Counted from the stretch's first letter, positions 27,038 to 36,209 are shown. The stretch: DNA of 64,000 nucleotides from Alphaproteobacteria bacterium (GCA_016776605.1 JADHTB010000014.1:1-64000); one strand, 5' to 3'. Numbers and translations are program-made. Notes: generated by a model from the letters alone, not told the origin.

Positions 27038-30000
27038 ATGAACTTAATCCGGGTATCTATCGAGCGTCCCATTGCTGTGGTGGCGGCGGTATTGATGATT
27101 GTTTTATTCGGTTTGCTGGCTTTGCAAACGATCCCCATCCAACTGACGCCGGATGTCCGCCGACCAGTTTTGAACATTCAAACAACCTGGTACGGCGCGG
27201 CTCCGGCGGAAATTGAACGAGAGATCATCAACCGCCAGGAAGACGCCCTCAAGGGGCTGCCGGGCGTGACCGAGATTACCAGCCAGGCCGAAGATGGCCG
27301 CGCCAGCATCAGCCTGGAATTTGATATTGCGCAGAATATGGACCGGGCGCTTTTGCTGGTGGCGAACCGGCTGGACCGGGTAACGGGTTATCCGGCCGAG
27401 GCGAATGAACCCACCATCGGTACTTCCAGTTCGGACGACAATCCAATCGGTTGGTTCATCATCGACCGCCTGCCGGGTAACGACCGGCCGATCCATACGT
27501 TCGGTGATCAGGTGGACGATCTGGTGCGCGATAGGTTGGAGCGGGTGCAGGGCGTCTCCCGGGTTAATGTCTATGGTGGCAGCGAGCGGGAATTGCGGGT
27601 CATTGTCGATCCGGAAAAGCTGGCCCGTTATGGCCTGACCGTGCCACGGGTCGTGCAGGCCTTGAAAGAGGCCAATACTTCCATGTCGGGGGGCGATGTG
27701 GTCGAGGGCAAGCGCCGCTATGTGGTGCGCACCGAAGGCGGCTTTACCTCTACCGAACAGGTTGCCGCCGTTCTGGTGCGTTCCGAAGGGAGTGGCGCCG
27801 CGGGCCGAATTGGCCGGGTCACCATTGGTGATATCGCCAGCGTCGAATTTTCCCACAAAAATCCTACGGCTTATATTCGCAGCTTGGGCAAACCGACTTT
27901 GGCGGTCAACACCATCCGTGACGCCGGCGCCAACGTCATTGAGGTGATGGCCGGAATTCATGCGGCGGTCCGCGAGTTGGCCGAAGTCACCCTGCCGGCT
28001 GTCGGCTTGACCATACATCAGGTCTATGACGAGACGGTCTATATCAATTCAGCCATCAGTCTGGTGCAGAACAATATCGCCGTCGGTGGCCTGTTGGCCG
28101 CCATTGTGTTGTTGTTGTTCCTGCGTTCGGTTCGCGCCACGCTGGTGGTCTCGCTGGCTATTCCGGTCTCGGTGGTCGGCGCCTTTGTCGCCATGGCCGC
28201 TCTGGGCCGGTCCTTGAATGTGATTTCGCTGGCCGGCATCGCCTTTTCCGTCGGCATGGTGGTCGACGCGGCAATCGTCGTGCTGGAAAATATTTACCGC
28301 CACCGACAGGCGGGAACGACGCCAAAGATGGCGGCCTTTTGGGGCGCCCAGGAAGTGTGGGGTGCCATTTTGGTATCCGCCCTGACCACGGTTCTGGTGT
28401 TTTTGCCCCTGTTGGTCATGAAGCTTGAAGTGGGGCAATTGTTTCGCGATATCGCCGTCGCTATCTCCGTCTCGGTATTATTGTCTCTGTTGGTATCGGT
28501 GACCGTGGTGCCGGCTCTGTCGCGGCGCTTGTTGAGCGAAAAGACCAAAAGCCTGCACTCGCCCCTGCGTCTGCCCGTGCTTGATGCCGCCGCCAGCGCT
28601 TTTAGCCGGTCGGTCATCTATTTTACCCGCCGGGTGGTACGCAGCCGGTCCCTCGCCATAACGGTGGTCGCCGTGTTAAGCGGCGCCGGCGCCATGGCGA
28701 CCTGGGCCTTTTTGCCCAAGTTGGATTATCTGCCGACCGGAAACCGCAACTTGATTTTCGGTGTGATCCAGCCGCCGCCCGGCTATAATCTTGATACCAC
28801 CACCGCCATCGCGAAAGGTTTGGAAGATACCGTCCGGCCATTGTGGGCCTCGGAATCCGGGCCGGAGGCGGAACCGGGCAAACCACCAAAAATTCAGAAT
28901 TTCTTTTTTGTCTCTCTCAGGGCCCGCACCATTGTTGGGGCCTCGGCCGTCAATCCGGATCGGGTGGGGGAATTGATCCCGGTATTGCAGGCGCCGATAT
29001 TCAAGGAACCGGGGACCTATGGCTTCATTTCCAAACGTTCGTTGTTCGGCCGCGGCATTGGTGGTGGGCGCAGTATCAATTTGAATGTCTCGGGGCCGGA
29101 CCTGGATGTGGTGTTGGACGTGGCGCGGCAGGCCGCCCGCCTGATTGCTAAGTCCTTGCCCAGAACGCAGGGTAATCAACTGCGGCCAAAACCAGGCCTG
29201 GAACTGGGTGCGCCGGAAATTCGGGTGGTGCCAAATCCGTTGCTGCTGGCGGACAACGGCGTCACGGCGCTGGAACTTGGCCTGACCGTGGACGCCTTTA
29301 ATGACGGTCTGCGGGTCGCGGAAATAACCGTGGACGGTCGCCGTATCGACCTGATGCTGGCCGGTCCCGACGACCAGATCAAAGCAACCCAGGGCATTGG
29401 CAGCCTACCCGTGGTGACCCGTACGGGCGCCATTTTGCCGGTCGCCTCCCTGGCGGACATCAAGATTACGGCGGGACCGACTGAAATCCTCCACGTAGAG
29501 CGCGAACGCACGGTGATCCTGGAGGTTAAGCCGAGAGCCGATCTGCCTCTGGAAGCCGCCATGGAAATCCTGCAAAGGGACGTCATCAGCCAACTAAGCA
29601 GCCAGGGCCTGCCGCCGGCGGTCAAGCTGCGCCTGTCAGGCACCGCCGATAAGCTGACCGCCGCCTGGGATCATCTGGTGGTTGACCTGGCCGTCGCCGT
29701 GGTGATCGTCTATTTGGTCATGGCCGTGTTGTTTGAAAGTTTTCTCTATCCCCTGATCATTTTGTTTTCCGTGCCTCTGGCCACGGCGGGCGGTGTAATC
29801 GGCCTGGCGCTGCTGAATGTCTTCAGCTTCCAGCCTTTGGATATGCTGACCATGCTGGGCTTTGTCATTTTGATCGGTATCGTGGTCAATAATGCCATTC
29901 TGATTGTGCATCAGACCCTTTTTCTAGTGCGCACCGAAGGGATGTACGCCAATGATGCCATTGTCGAGGCCGTGCGGAACCGCATTCGGCCGATCTTCAT

Positions 30001-30220
30001 GTCTACTTTGACCTCCGTTTTCGGTATGCTGCCGTTGGTTGTTTTCCCGGGCGCCGGCTCGGAATTATATCGCGGCCTTGGCTCGGTGGTATTGGGCGGG
30101 TTGTCCCTGTCGGCGGTGTTGACCCTGTTGATCATACCGCCGCTGTTGGGCCTGGTTTCGGGGATGGTGGAGCGGGGCCGGCATTCGAATGCGAAAGAGA
30201 GCGCCCAGGCGGCGGAATAG
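27038..30220 (+). CDS. RND-family efflux transporter, inner-membrane pump (HAE1-like)
   Basis: 1060 residues, the full length of AcrB-type pumps. The start MNLIRVSIERPIAVVAAVLM precedes helix 1. The porter block and TM2-6 follow, with the proton-relay Asp at about residue 410 in GMVVDAAIVVLEN; the usual second Asp is Ala here. The second half repeats the layout, ending in TM8-12 with GFVILIGIVVNNAILIVHQT. It exports hydrophobic or amphiphilic compounds using the proton gradient. The adaptor gene is just upstream. A multi-rhodanese gene follows 25 bases later. Confidence 0.92.
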   Translation: MNLIRVSIERPIAVVAAVLMIVLFGLLALQTIPIQLTPDVRRPVLNIQTTWYGAAPAEIEREIINRQEDALKGLPGVTEITSQAEDGRASISLEFDIAQNMDRALLLVANRLDRVTGYPAEANEPTIGTSSSDDNPIGWFIIDRLPGNDRPIHTFGDQVDDLVRDRLERVQGVSRVNVYGGSERELRVIVDPEKLARYGLTVPRVVQALKEANTSMSGGDVVEGKRRYVVRTEGGFTSTEQVAAVLVRSEGSGAAGRIGRVTIGDIASVEFSHKNPTAYIRSLGKPTLAVNTIRDAGANVIEVMAGIHAAVRELAEVTLPAVGLTIHQVYDETVYINSAISLVQNNIAVGGLLAAIVLLLFLRSVRATLVVSLAIPVSVVGAFVAMAALGRSLNVISLAGIAFSVGMVVDAAIVVLENIYRHRQAGTTPKMAAFWGAQEVWGAILVSALTTVLVFLPLLVMKLEVGQLFRDIAVAISVSVLLSLLVSVTVVPALSRRLLSEKTKSLHSPLRLPVLDAAASAFSRSVIYFTRRVVRSRSLAITVVAVLSGAGAMATWAFLPKLDYLPTGNRNLIFGVIQPPPGYNLDTTTAIAKGLEDTVRPLWASESGPEAEPGKPPKIQNFFFVSLRARTIVGASAVNPDRVGELIPVLQAPIFKEPGTYGFISKRSLFGRGIGGGRSINLNVSGPDLDVVLDVARQAARLIAKSLPRTQGNQLRPKPGLELGAPEIRVVPNPLLLADNGVTALELGLTVDAFNDGLRVAEITVDGRRIDLMLAGPDDQIKATQGIGSLPVVTRTGAILPVASLADIKITAGPTEILHVERERTVILEVKPRADLPLEAAMEILQRDVISQLSSQGLPPAVKLRLSGTADKLTAAWDHLVVDLAVAVVIVYLVMAVLFESFLYPLIILFSVPLATAGGVIGLALLNVFSFQPLDMLTMLGFVILIGIVVNNAILIVHQTLFLVRTEGMYANDAIVEAVRNRIRPIFMSTLTSVFGMLPLVVFPGAGSELYRGLGSVVLGGLSLSAVLTLLIIPPLLGLVSGMVERGRHSNAKESAQAAE

Positions 30221-30245
30221 TAATGGAAAAAGGCGACGCAATAAC

Positions 30246-31835
30246 ATGACGAACTTTATATCTCCCGATGAATTGAAAGCCATGCTGAGCGACGGTGGCG
30301 AGCTGGCCCTGCTGGACGTTCGCGAGGAGGGGGCGCATTCTCAATCGCACCTGTTTTACACCACGCCCATGCCTCTCAGCCTGCTGGAACTGTTGGCGGG
30401 GTCTTTGGTGCCGCGCCTGGGCACGCGGACCGTTCTGGTCGATGCGGGCGGCGGCTTCGCGGAGCGTGCGGCGGCCAAGCTGACGGACCTGGGGTATCGC
30501 GATGTGGCGTGCCTGAAGGGCGGCATCGCGGCCTGGGAAGCCGCCGGATATGTGTTGTTTTCGGGCGTTCATGTGCCGTGTAAGGCTTTCGGTGAATACG
30601 TGGAGCATCATTACGATACGCCCCATATCGATGCGGAGGTGTTGCAGGCCATGCGCGATGCCGGCGATGATCTGGTGATCCTGGACAGCCGGCCCATGGA
30701 TGAATATCAGGTGATGAACATTCCCGGCGGCATCGATTGTCCTGGGGCGGAACTGGCCTGCCGGGTGCACGATTTGGCGCCCGATCCCGGCACCACCGTG
30801 GTGGTCAATTGCGCCGGACGGACCCGCAGTATCATCGGCGCCCAGTCCTTGATCAACGCGGCTATTCCAAATCCGGTGGTGGCGCTGAAAAACGGCACCA
30901 TGGGCTGGCATCTGGCGGGCTATGAATTAGAACGGGGACAAAGCCGCATGGCGCCATCGCCATCTGCGGCTGCCCTGGTCAAGGCCCAGGCCTGCGCCCA
31001 GGCCGCCGGCCAGCATTTCGAAGTCACCCGCATCGACCGGGCGACCTTGGCGCAATGGCAGGACGAGGCGGAGCAGCGGACTTTGTACGTCCTCGATGTA
31101 CGTGATCCCAGCGAATATGCCGCCGGCCACCCGGTCGGTGTCGCCAACGCTCCCGGCGGGCAATTGGTGCAGGGGATCGACGAATGGTGCGGAACCCTGG
31201 GCGCGCGCGTGGTGTTGGTGGATGACACCGGGGTGCGCGCCACCATGACCGCATCCTGGCTGGTGCAGATGGGCTGGGACGTGGCGGTGCTGGAGGGCGG
31301 TCTGGAAGGCTTCGAGATGACCACCGAAATGCCGTGGCGGGGACCGGCGGGGATCGGCCAGGCGGGGAAAAATGAAATATCCCCCGCTGAACTGGCGGCC
31401 CGGATCGCGGCTGACGATGTTCTGGTCGTCGACCTCTCTCCCAGCCGCGATCACGATACAGGCCATGTGCCTGGCGCCTGGTGGGCGGTGCGGGCCCGGT
31501 TGGCCGATAGCCTGCCCAAATTGCCGCAAAAATCCTTGCTTGTGCTGTGCTCGACAGATGCCATCGTGGCTCGTTTAGCCGCGCCCGAAGCGTCCCAGCT
31601 GACGGCCATGCCCGTGGCCGTTTTGACGGGCGGCACGATGGCCTGGCGGGAGGCCGGGCAAGACCTGGAAGCGGGCTTGGCGAACATGGCGGATGTGCGG
31701 GACGATACCTGGCTGAAGCCTTATGATAGCGACAGCAACGTCGAAGACCGGATGCGTGCCTATCTGACCTGGGAGGTGGATTTGTTGCAGGATATCGAAC
31801 GGGACGGCGATCACCGCTTTCGCCTGTTCCCATGA
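30246..31835 (+). CDS. Four-domain rhodanese protein
   Basis: 529 residues from ATG 30246. Four rhodanese modules are visible, at about 5-105, 128-235, 255-375 and 385-490. Domain 2 has an active Cys189 in VVVNCAGRTRS, and domain 4 has LLVLCSTDAIV. Domains 1 and 3 lack the loop Cys (VLVDAGGGFAE, VLVDDTGVRAT) and should be inactive or structural. Active rhodaneses move sulfane sulfur between thiosulfate or persulfides and thiols. No signal peptide is seen, so it is probably cytoplasmic. It lies 25 bases after the RND pump and overlaps the next gene by ATGA, suggesting one operon. Confidence 0.88.
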   Translation: MTNFISPDELKAMLSDGGELALLDVREEGAHSQSHLFYTTPMPLSLLELLAGSLVPRLGTRTVLVDAGGGFAERAAAKLTDLGYRDVACLKGGIAAWEAAGYVLFSGVHVPCKAFGEYVEHHYDTPHIDAEVLQAMRDAGDDLVILDSRPMDEYQVMNIPGGIDCPGAELACRVHDLAPDPGTTVVVNCAGRTRSIIGAQSLINAAIPNPVVALKNGTMGWHLAGYELERGQSRMAPSPSAAALVKAQACAQAAGQHFEVTRIDRATLAQWQDEAEQRTLYVLDVRDPSEYAAGHPVGVANAPGGQLVQGIDEWCGTLGARVVLVDDTGVRATMTASWLVQMGWDVAVLEGGLEGFEMTTEMPWRGPAGIGQAGKNEISPAELAARIAADDVLVVDLSPSRDHDTGHVPGAWWAVRARLADSLPKLPQKSLLVLCSTDAIVARLAAPEASQLTAMPVAVLTGGTMAWREAGQDLEAGLANMADVRDDTWLKPYDSDSNVEDRMRAYLTWEVDLLQDIERDGDHRFRLFP

Positions 31836-32206
31836 GATCCATGGCCCGCATGGCGGTTGGTCTAGCTGTTCTGGCGTTGTTTGCGGCTTTGTCTCCGGCC
31901 CGGCTGTCGCCGGCTATGGCGCAGACCCAGAATAGCGCCCAGACCGGCGCCGGCGGTGCCTTGGAAACGTTACAGGCGTTGCAGACGGAGATCGACAAGC
32001 AATGGGCGGGGCCGCCCGGTCAACTGGTCAAGGGCGCCGTCGGTGTTGCCGGCCTGGCCGCGGCCCTTTTGGCGGCTGAAAAGGCCTTAACCTACAGCCT
32101 GCGGGTTCGCGGCGATGCTTCCGTGGACAGCGTCAGCACCACCACGACCACGTCGACGTCGACCTCCACCTCATCATCGACCAGCTCTTCATCTTCCACA
32201 AACTAG
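31832..32206 (+). CDS. Small secreted protein with Ser/Thr-rich tail
   Basis: 124 residues of unknown function. Its ATG overlaps the rhodanese stop as ATGA. An N-terminal signal peptide (MAVGLAVLALFAALSPARL, then AMAQ) is clear. A second hydrophobic stretch around LVKGAVGVAGLAAALLAAEK could anchor it. The last 25 residues are almost only Ser and Thr (TTTTTSTSTSTSSSTSSSSS), a low-complexity tail encoded by ACC/TCG-type repeats that may vary by slippage. The tight coupling suggests it belongs with the rhodanese. I do not recognise a family. Confidence 0.65.
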   Translation: MRSMARMAVGLAVLALFAALSPARLSPAMAQTQNSAQTGAGGALETLQALQTEIDKQWAGPPGQLVKGAVGVAGLAAALLAAEKALTYSLRVRGDASVDSVSTTTTTSTSTSTSSSTSSSSSTN

Positions 32207-32215
32207 GTAACAGGC

Positions 32216-33487
32216 ATGACCGACCGACAACAGGCTGAAAGTCCGGATCGACGCAATGTCACAGTGATTGGGGCTGGCATCGTCGGCCTTTGTTGCGCCC
32301 GTGCCTTGCAGCGGCGGGGCTGTTCGGTCACGGTGATTGATCGCGACGAGCCGGGGCGGGGAACCTCGTTCGGCAACGCCGGCATCTTTGCCACCGGCTC
32401 GGTCCTGCCCGAGGGCAAGCCGGGCTTGTGGAAGCGGGTGCCGGGCATGCTGTTGGACCCCATGGGACCGTTGACCATCCGGTATAGCTATCTGCCACGG
32501 CTGACGCCATGGATGCTGCGGTTCATCGCGAACACCACGCCCCGGCGGGTGGAAGAGATTTCCCAGGCGCTCTCGACCATCGTGCAGCCGGGCCTGCGGC
32601 ATTACACCGAGCTGTTGGATGACGTGCCCGCTGATCAGGTTCCGATCCGCCGGCAGGGCTGTTTATACCTCTATCCGAATGCTGCGGACGCCGCTGCGGC
32701 CAAGGCCGACAACGCCACCCGCCAGCGCCGTGGCGTGGCGTTGGAGATGCTGGGACCCGATGAAGTCCGCCAACTGGTACCGGCGATCGGCCCGGACATG
32801 GCGGGCGGCGCCCTGGCCACGGCATCGGGTCATACCACCTCTCCGCTCGCCCTGTCGCAGCTTTTGGCGGCCAGGATCGCGGCCGACGGCGGTACTTTCA
32901 TCCGGGCCAAGGTCACCGGCTTTGCCATCGGCGAGAGCGGCCCGACGCATGTGCACACGGATCAAGGGGATTTCCTGGTCGAGGATCTGGTGATCGCGGC
33001 GGGCGCCTTTTCCAAGCCGTTGGCCAAGGCCCTGGGCAACACGGTTCCTTTGGACACCGAGAGGGGCTATCACGTGATGTTGCCCGCGCCGGAGGTGGAC
33101 GTGCGGGTGCCCATGCTGGTCAGCTCTCTCGGTTTCGGCATTACCCCCATGAGCGATGGTCTGCGGCTGGCCGGCACGGTGGAATTCGGCGGTTTGACGG
33201 CGCCGCCCAACTATGCCCGCGCCGATGCCTTGCTGACGAAAGCCAAGCGGCTGTTCCCCGACCTGAAAGATAGCGGCGCGGAACGCTGGATGGGCCACCG
33301 GCCCTCGATGCCGGATTCGCTGCCCGTGATCAGCCGTTCCAGCCGCTTCCCACGTGTGTTTTTCGCCTTTGGCCACGGTCACCTAGGGCTCTCTCTGGGG
33401 GCCGTCACCGGGCGTCTTATTGCCGATCTGGTGCAGGACCGCGGGGCTGAAATTGATACGACACCGTTCCGTGCGGACCGCTTCTAG
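32216..33487 (+). CDS. FAD-dependent D-amino-acid dehydrogenase-like oxidoreductase (DadA family)
   Basis: 423 residues. The N-terminal Rossmann motif is VIGAGIVGLCCARALQRRG followed by VTVIDRDEPGRGTSFGNAG, typical of DadA. The C-terminal FAD-contacting segment is FAFGHGHLGLSLGAVTGRLI. Such enzymes oxidise D-amino acids to 2-oxo acids and pass electrons to the respiratory chain. Other amines or hydroxy acids are possible. The gene starts 9 bases after the Ser/Thr-rich protein gene and overlaps the hydrolase gene that follows. Confidence 0.88.
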   Translation: MTDRQQAESPDRRNVTVIGAGIVGLCCARALQRRGCSVTVIDRDEPGRGTSFGNAGIFATGSVLPEGKPGLWKRVPGMLLDPMGPLTIRYSYLPRLTPWMLRFIANTTPRRVEEISQALSTIVQPGLRHYTELLDDVPADQVPIRRQGCLYLYPNAADAAAAKADNATRQRRGVALEMLGPDEVRQLVPAIGPDMAGGALATASGHTTSPLALSQLLAARIAADGGTFIRAKVTGFAIGESGPTHVHTDQGDFLVEDLVIAAGAFSKPLAKALGNTVPLDTERGYHVMLPAPEVDVRVPMLVSSLGFGITPMSDGLRLAGTVEFGGLTAPPNYARADALLTKAKRLFPDLKDSGAERWMGHRPSMPDSLPVISRSSRFPRVFFAFGHGHLGLSLGAVTGRLIADLVQDRGAEIDTTPFRADRF

Positions 33488-34433
33488 CGCATTTCGCCAA
33501 CGTCTGCCCTGGTGGGGCGGCGACTTGCAGACCTTGCGCAATTCGGTGATCAGGGCGCCCCTGGCGCTGCCGGGAGAGCGTCTGTTGCTGGCTATGGCGG
33601 ACGGCAGTGGCGACCGCCTTTGGGCCCTGCACAATGCCGCGGAAGATGCCGCCAAGCCATTGGTGATCCTGATCCATGGTCTGGCCGGAAGCGAGGACAG
33701 CCCCTATATTACTGCCGCGGCGCGGTATTTCCTGGAACGGAGATATGGTGTCCTGCGCCTGAATTTGCGCGGCGCCGGCCCGTCGCGCCCGACCTGTACC
33801 CTGCAATCCCACGCCGGGCGCAGCCAGGACCTGCATGACGCTATTTTGGCATTGCCATCAGCCACCCTGGCCCAGGGCGTGGTTGTTGTCGGGTTTTCCC
33901 TGTCCGGAAATATGAGTCTGAAGTTCGCGGCTGAATTTGGCGCCGCATTACCCATTCGGGCGGTCGCCAGCATCTCGGCCCCCATTGATCTGGCGCTGAC
34001 GTCCGCCAACATGTTGCGGGCCCGGAATGCTCTCTATAACGGCAAACTATTACGGGATTTCTGCCGCGAATGCCTGGCACCCGGCGCGGTTCTGAATGCT
34101 GCCGAGCGGGCCGCCGTCAAGGCGGCGCAAAACTTCGTCGATCTGGATAATGACTTCGTCGCGCCGCGCAATGGCTATCGCGACGCATGCGACTATTGGG
34201 CGAACTGCCAGGCGCTGGGATATTTGGCGGAAATCAAGGTGCCGGCCCTGTTGCTGCATGCCCAGGATGACCCCATTGTTCCCGTGGCCTCCTATTTGGA
34301 CTACCCCTGGGAGCGCAATTCGTGGCTGTTTCCTGAAATTTCCCGCCGTGGCGGTCATGTTGGATTTCATGCTATGGGCAATCGGCTCTGGCACCTGGAT
34401 AGAGCGTTGAATTTCCTTACGCAAAAGCGTTAG
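33471..34433 (+). CDS. Alpha/beta hydrolase of the YheT (EMB8) family
   Basis: About 320 residues. No ATG exists near the beginning; GTG 33471, which overlaps the dadA-like gene by 17 bases, leaves a short arm before the family's first block RLPWWGGDLQTL. TTG codons at 33453 and 33420 are alternatives. The hydrolase triad can be placed at Ser in VGFSLSGN, Asp in HAQDDPIVP and His in RRGGHVGF, with the oxyanion loop ILIHGLAGSEDS. It probably acts on a carboxyl ester or lipid. The substrate is unknown. Confidence 0.85.
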   Translation: MRTASSAFRQRLPWWGGDLQTLRNSVIRAPLALPGERLLLAMADGSGDRLWALHNAAEDAAKPLVILIHGLAGSEDSPYITAAARYFLERRYGVLRLNLRGAGPSRPTCTLQSHAGRSQDLHDAILALPSATLAQGVVVVGFSLSGNMSLKFAAEFGAALPIRAVASISAPIDLALTSANMLRARNALYNGKLLRDFCRECLAPGAVLNAAERAAVKAAQNFVDLDNDFVAPRNGYRDACDYWANCQALGYLAEIKVPALLLHAQDDPIVPVASYLDYPWERNSWLFPEISRRGGHVGFHAMGNRLWHLDRALNFLTQKR

Positions 34434-34477
34434 GCCAGCAACTTCTACCCAGGATCTCCACACAACAAGCCACAAGG

Positions 34478-34486
34478 TTATCCACA
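34478..34486 (+). promoter_or_regulatory. DnaA box upstream of gcrA
   Basis: TTATCCACA is an exact match to the strict DnaA consensus. It lies 115 bases before the gcrA start, in the gap after the YheT-like gene. In Caulobacter, DnaA activates gcrA, so a box here fits that circuit. Occupancy is inferred, not shown. Confidence 0.6.
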
Positions 34487-34600
34487 GGATTTGGTATATT
34501 CTTGTGTCGCACCTACTTTATGTATTGTTTTTACCATCAAAAATCAATACAGTCGGCAATGCCGGAATAACAATAATTAGATTTGCCGTGGGGGCGTGGT

Positions 34601-35017
34601 ATGGCCGTAGACTGGACTGATAATCGCGTTGCACAATTATCGAAACTTTGGCAGGAAGGCTATTCCGCCAGACAAATAGCCGAGCGTTTAGACGATGGCA
34701 TAACCCGAAATGCGGTGATCGGTAAAGCCAATCGATTGGGCCTTTCAAAGCCATCAAAATCGTCGGTAACCCGGCAGCTACGGCAGAAGGAGCGTGCCGA
34801 AAAAGTTCTGCAATTACAACCACCGATAGATCAGGGTGCAACTATATTTTCATTGACGGCATCTACCTGCCGCTGGCCGATCGGAGATCCCGGTGATCTG
34901 GATTTTCATTTTTGCGGTGCGAACAGCAAGGTAGCTACACCCTATTGCGACTATCATGCGGCCATGGCGTACCAGCCGCCGAAGGCGAAAAACGCCAATC
35001 GAAAGCGCTCGGCATAG
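34601..35017 (+). CDS. gcrA: GcrA family cell cycle regulator
   Basis: 138 residues from ATG 34601 (MAVDWTDNRVAQLSKLWQEG). The N-terminal helix-turn-helix region is YSARQIAERLDDGITRNAVI followed by GKANRLGL, the diagnostic GcrA signature. The C-terminal sigma-70-binding part ends CRWPIGDPGDLDFHFCGA...YCDYHAAMAYQP. GcrA works with sigma-70 at promoters that carry methylated GANTC sites and drives S-phase genes; it is restricted to Alphaproteobacteria. A consensus DnaA box lies upstream. The gene stands alone. Confidence 0.95.
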   Translation: MAVDWTDNRVAQLSKLWQEGYSARQIAERLDDGITRNAVIGKANRLGLSKPSKSSVTRQLRQKERAEKVLQLQPPIDQGATIFSLTASTCRWPIGDPGDLDFHFCGANSKVATPYCDYHAAMAYQPPKAKNANRKRSA

Positions 35018-35187
35018 GCAATTCAGGCGTCCTTGGGCGCGCGTTGTTCTGGTGAAATTCTGATTGTTTCGAGGCAGACCGCATGATGCTAGGCATCGTG
35101 GTTTGAGGTGTCGGCGCCGGGGTGCGCGGCGGCGGGCTCATGGGGGCGCTCGTGGGCGGCCCCCCGCAAAAATTTCAGATCGCTGAT

Positions 35188-35349
35188 TTAGGCGGTTATG
35201 GCGCGAATGAGCAGAAGAACGGGGCTCCAGGCCAGGGCCGCCAGGACGAGCCAGATCGGTACGGCGATTAAGTACGGCAGCCGCGTCTCGTCGCAATCGG
35301 TATTGATCCGGTCCGACGCGTCGAATGATACCATTTGTGTATATGCCAT
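35188..35349 (-). CDS. Small single-span membrane protein, 53 residues
   Basis: ATG 35349 to TAA 35188, preceded by a strong ribosome site GGAGGA. The product begins MAYTQMVSFDASDRINTDCD. A proline-flanked hydrophobic segment (about residues 26-49, LPYLIAVPIWLVLAALAW) is followed by a short positive end, consistent with one membrane helix. I do not recognise a family. Longer overlapping frames on both strands have less coding character and no such ribosome site. Upstream, GTTAA-cttt-TTAAC forms a small palindrome that may be regulatory. It lies between gcrA and the BON gene, in opposite orientation to both. Confidence 0.65.
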   Translation of the reverse strand: MAYTQMVSFDASDRINTDCDETRLPYLIAVPIWLVLAALAWSPVLLLIRAITA

Positions 35350-35536
35350 GTGCCTGTCCTCCGTTAATCGACTTCAACAGTTAAAAAGTTAACGGCATTG
35401 TATTAACGAATGGTGAAAAGCATGATTGCGTCTGGTAACCATTGCCAGAGGTCGTATATCTGTATGCATGTCGGTGTTGAGACGAATGGCTAGGCGTATT
35501 CGGCGCAGGTCGGTTAAATGAATGAGGATAAATGCG

Positions 35537-36169
35537 ATGTACGGTTATGGACCAATTTGTTGGCGCCGGTTGTCGGCGGCGCTGCTTTTCCTTTCGGGTG
35601 TACTGTTGACCGCCGGGCCGGCCGCCGCGATCAGTTTAAACCCACTCACCGCCATAAAAGGCGCGATCGAAGCGGCGCTGGAAGATCGTAGTGCCGACGA
35701 CATTGGCACGGATTTAAAGATTAAAACCGCCATCGTCGCAGAGGTTCTGAATAAGATGACCGGCGATGTGATCGCCATCGGGGCCGATGTTTACGAACAG
35801 GACGTGATGCTGACCGGCGCGGTTGACGACGAGGCAACCAAGGTTCTGGCCGGCGAACTGGTGCGTGCCATCGATGACGTGAAGCAGGTCTATAACGAAA
35901 TTTTGGTGATCAAGCCCTTGGATAAGGACAAGGGCGCGGTGGAAAATTTCGTCGATGACACGGTGATCGAAACCAAGATCAATGCCCTGTTACTTGATGC
36001 CGGCGGTGTCAACGTCACCAACTTCCGCTACCGCTCGATCAATGGCCACGTTTTTCTCTTTGGCCGGGCCCTGTCGGCCCAGGAAAAAAGCAAGGCTGGC
36101 GCTATCGTCCGCGATATCGAGAATGTCAAAAGCGTTAAGAATTTGGCCAAGGTGCGGGCGAAAAAGTAG
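35537..36169 (+). CDS. BON-domain periplasmic protein
   Basis: 210 residues from ATG 35537 with ribosome site AGGATA; an ATG five codons earlier is less well placed. A signal sequence (LSAALLFLSGVLLTAGPAAA) targets it to the periplasm. Two BON modules follow: DLKIKTAIVAEVLNKMTGDV...AVDDEATKVLAGELVRAIDD and VIETKINALLLDAGGVNV...NVKSVKN. BON domains bind phospholipid surfaces, and proteins such as OsmY and DolP support envelope stability. It is monocistronic, and its 3' side leads into a 101-bp palindromic element shared with frmA. Confidence 0.85.
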   Translation: MYGYGPICWRRLSAALLFLSGVLLTAGPAAAISLNPLTAIKGAIEAALEDRSADDIGTDLKIKTAIVAEVLNKMTGDVIAIGADVYEQDVMLTGAVDDEATKVLAGELVRAIDDVKQVYNEILVIKPLDKDKGAVENFVDDTVIETKINALLLDAGGVNVTNFRYRSINGHVFLFGRALSAQEKSKAGAIVRDIENVKSVKNLAKVRAKK

Positions 36170-36209
36170 TGTCGGCGCGGGCAGCCCGGCGGTTCAATAA
36201 ATATCGCCC

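Noticed and set aside
35138..35392. Two longer open frames (79 residues minus, 64 residues plus) in the gcrA-BON interval
   Set aside because: Neither has a ribosome site or hydrophobicity pattern. The 53-residue minus-strand frame in the same interval has GGAGGA before ATG and a clear helix, so it was preferred.
35386..35412. CtrA box candidate in GTTAACGGCATTGTATTAACG
   Set aside because: The spacing between TTAA half-sites is 10 and, in the other pair, 4 bases instead of 7.
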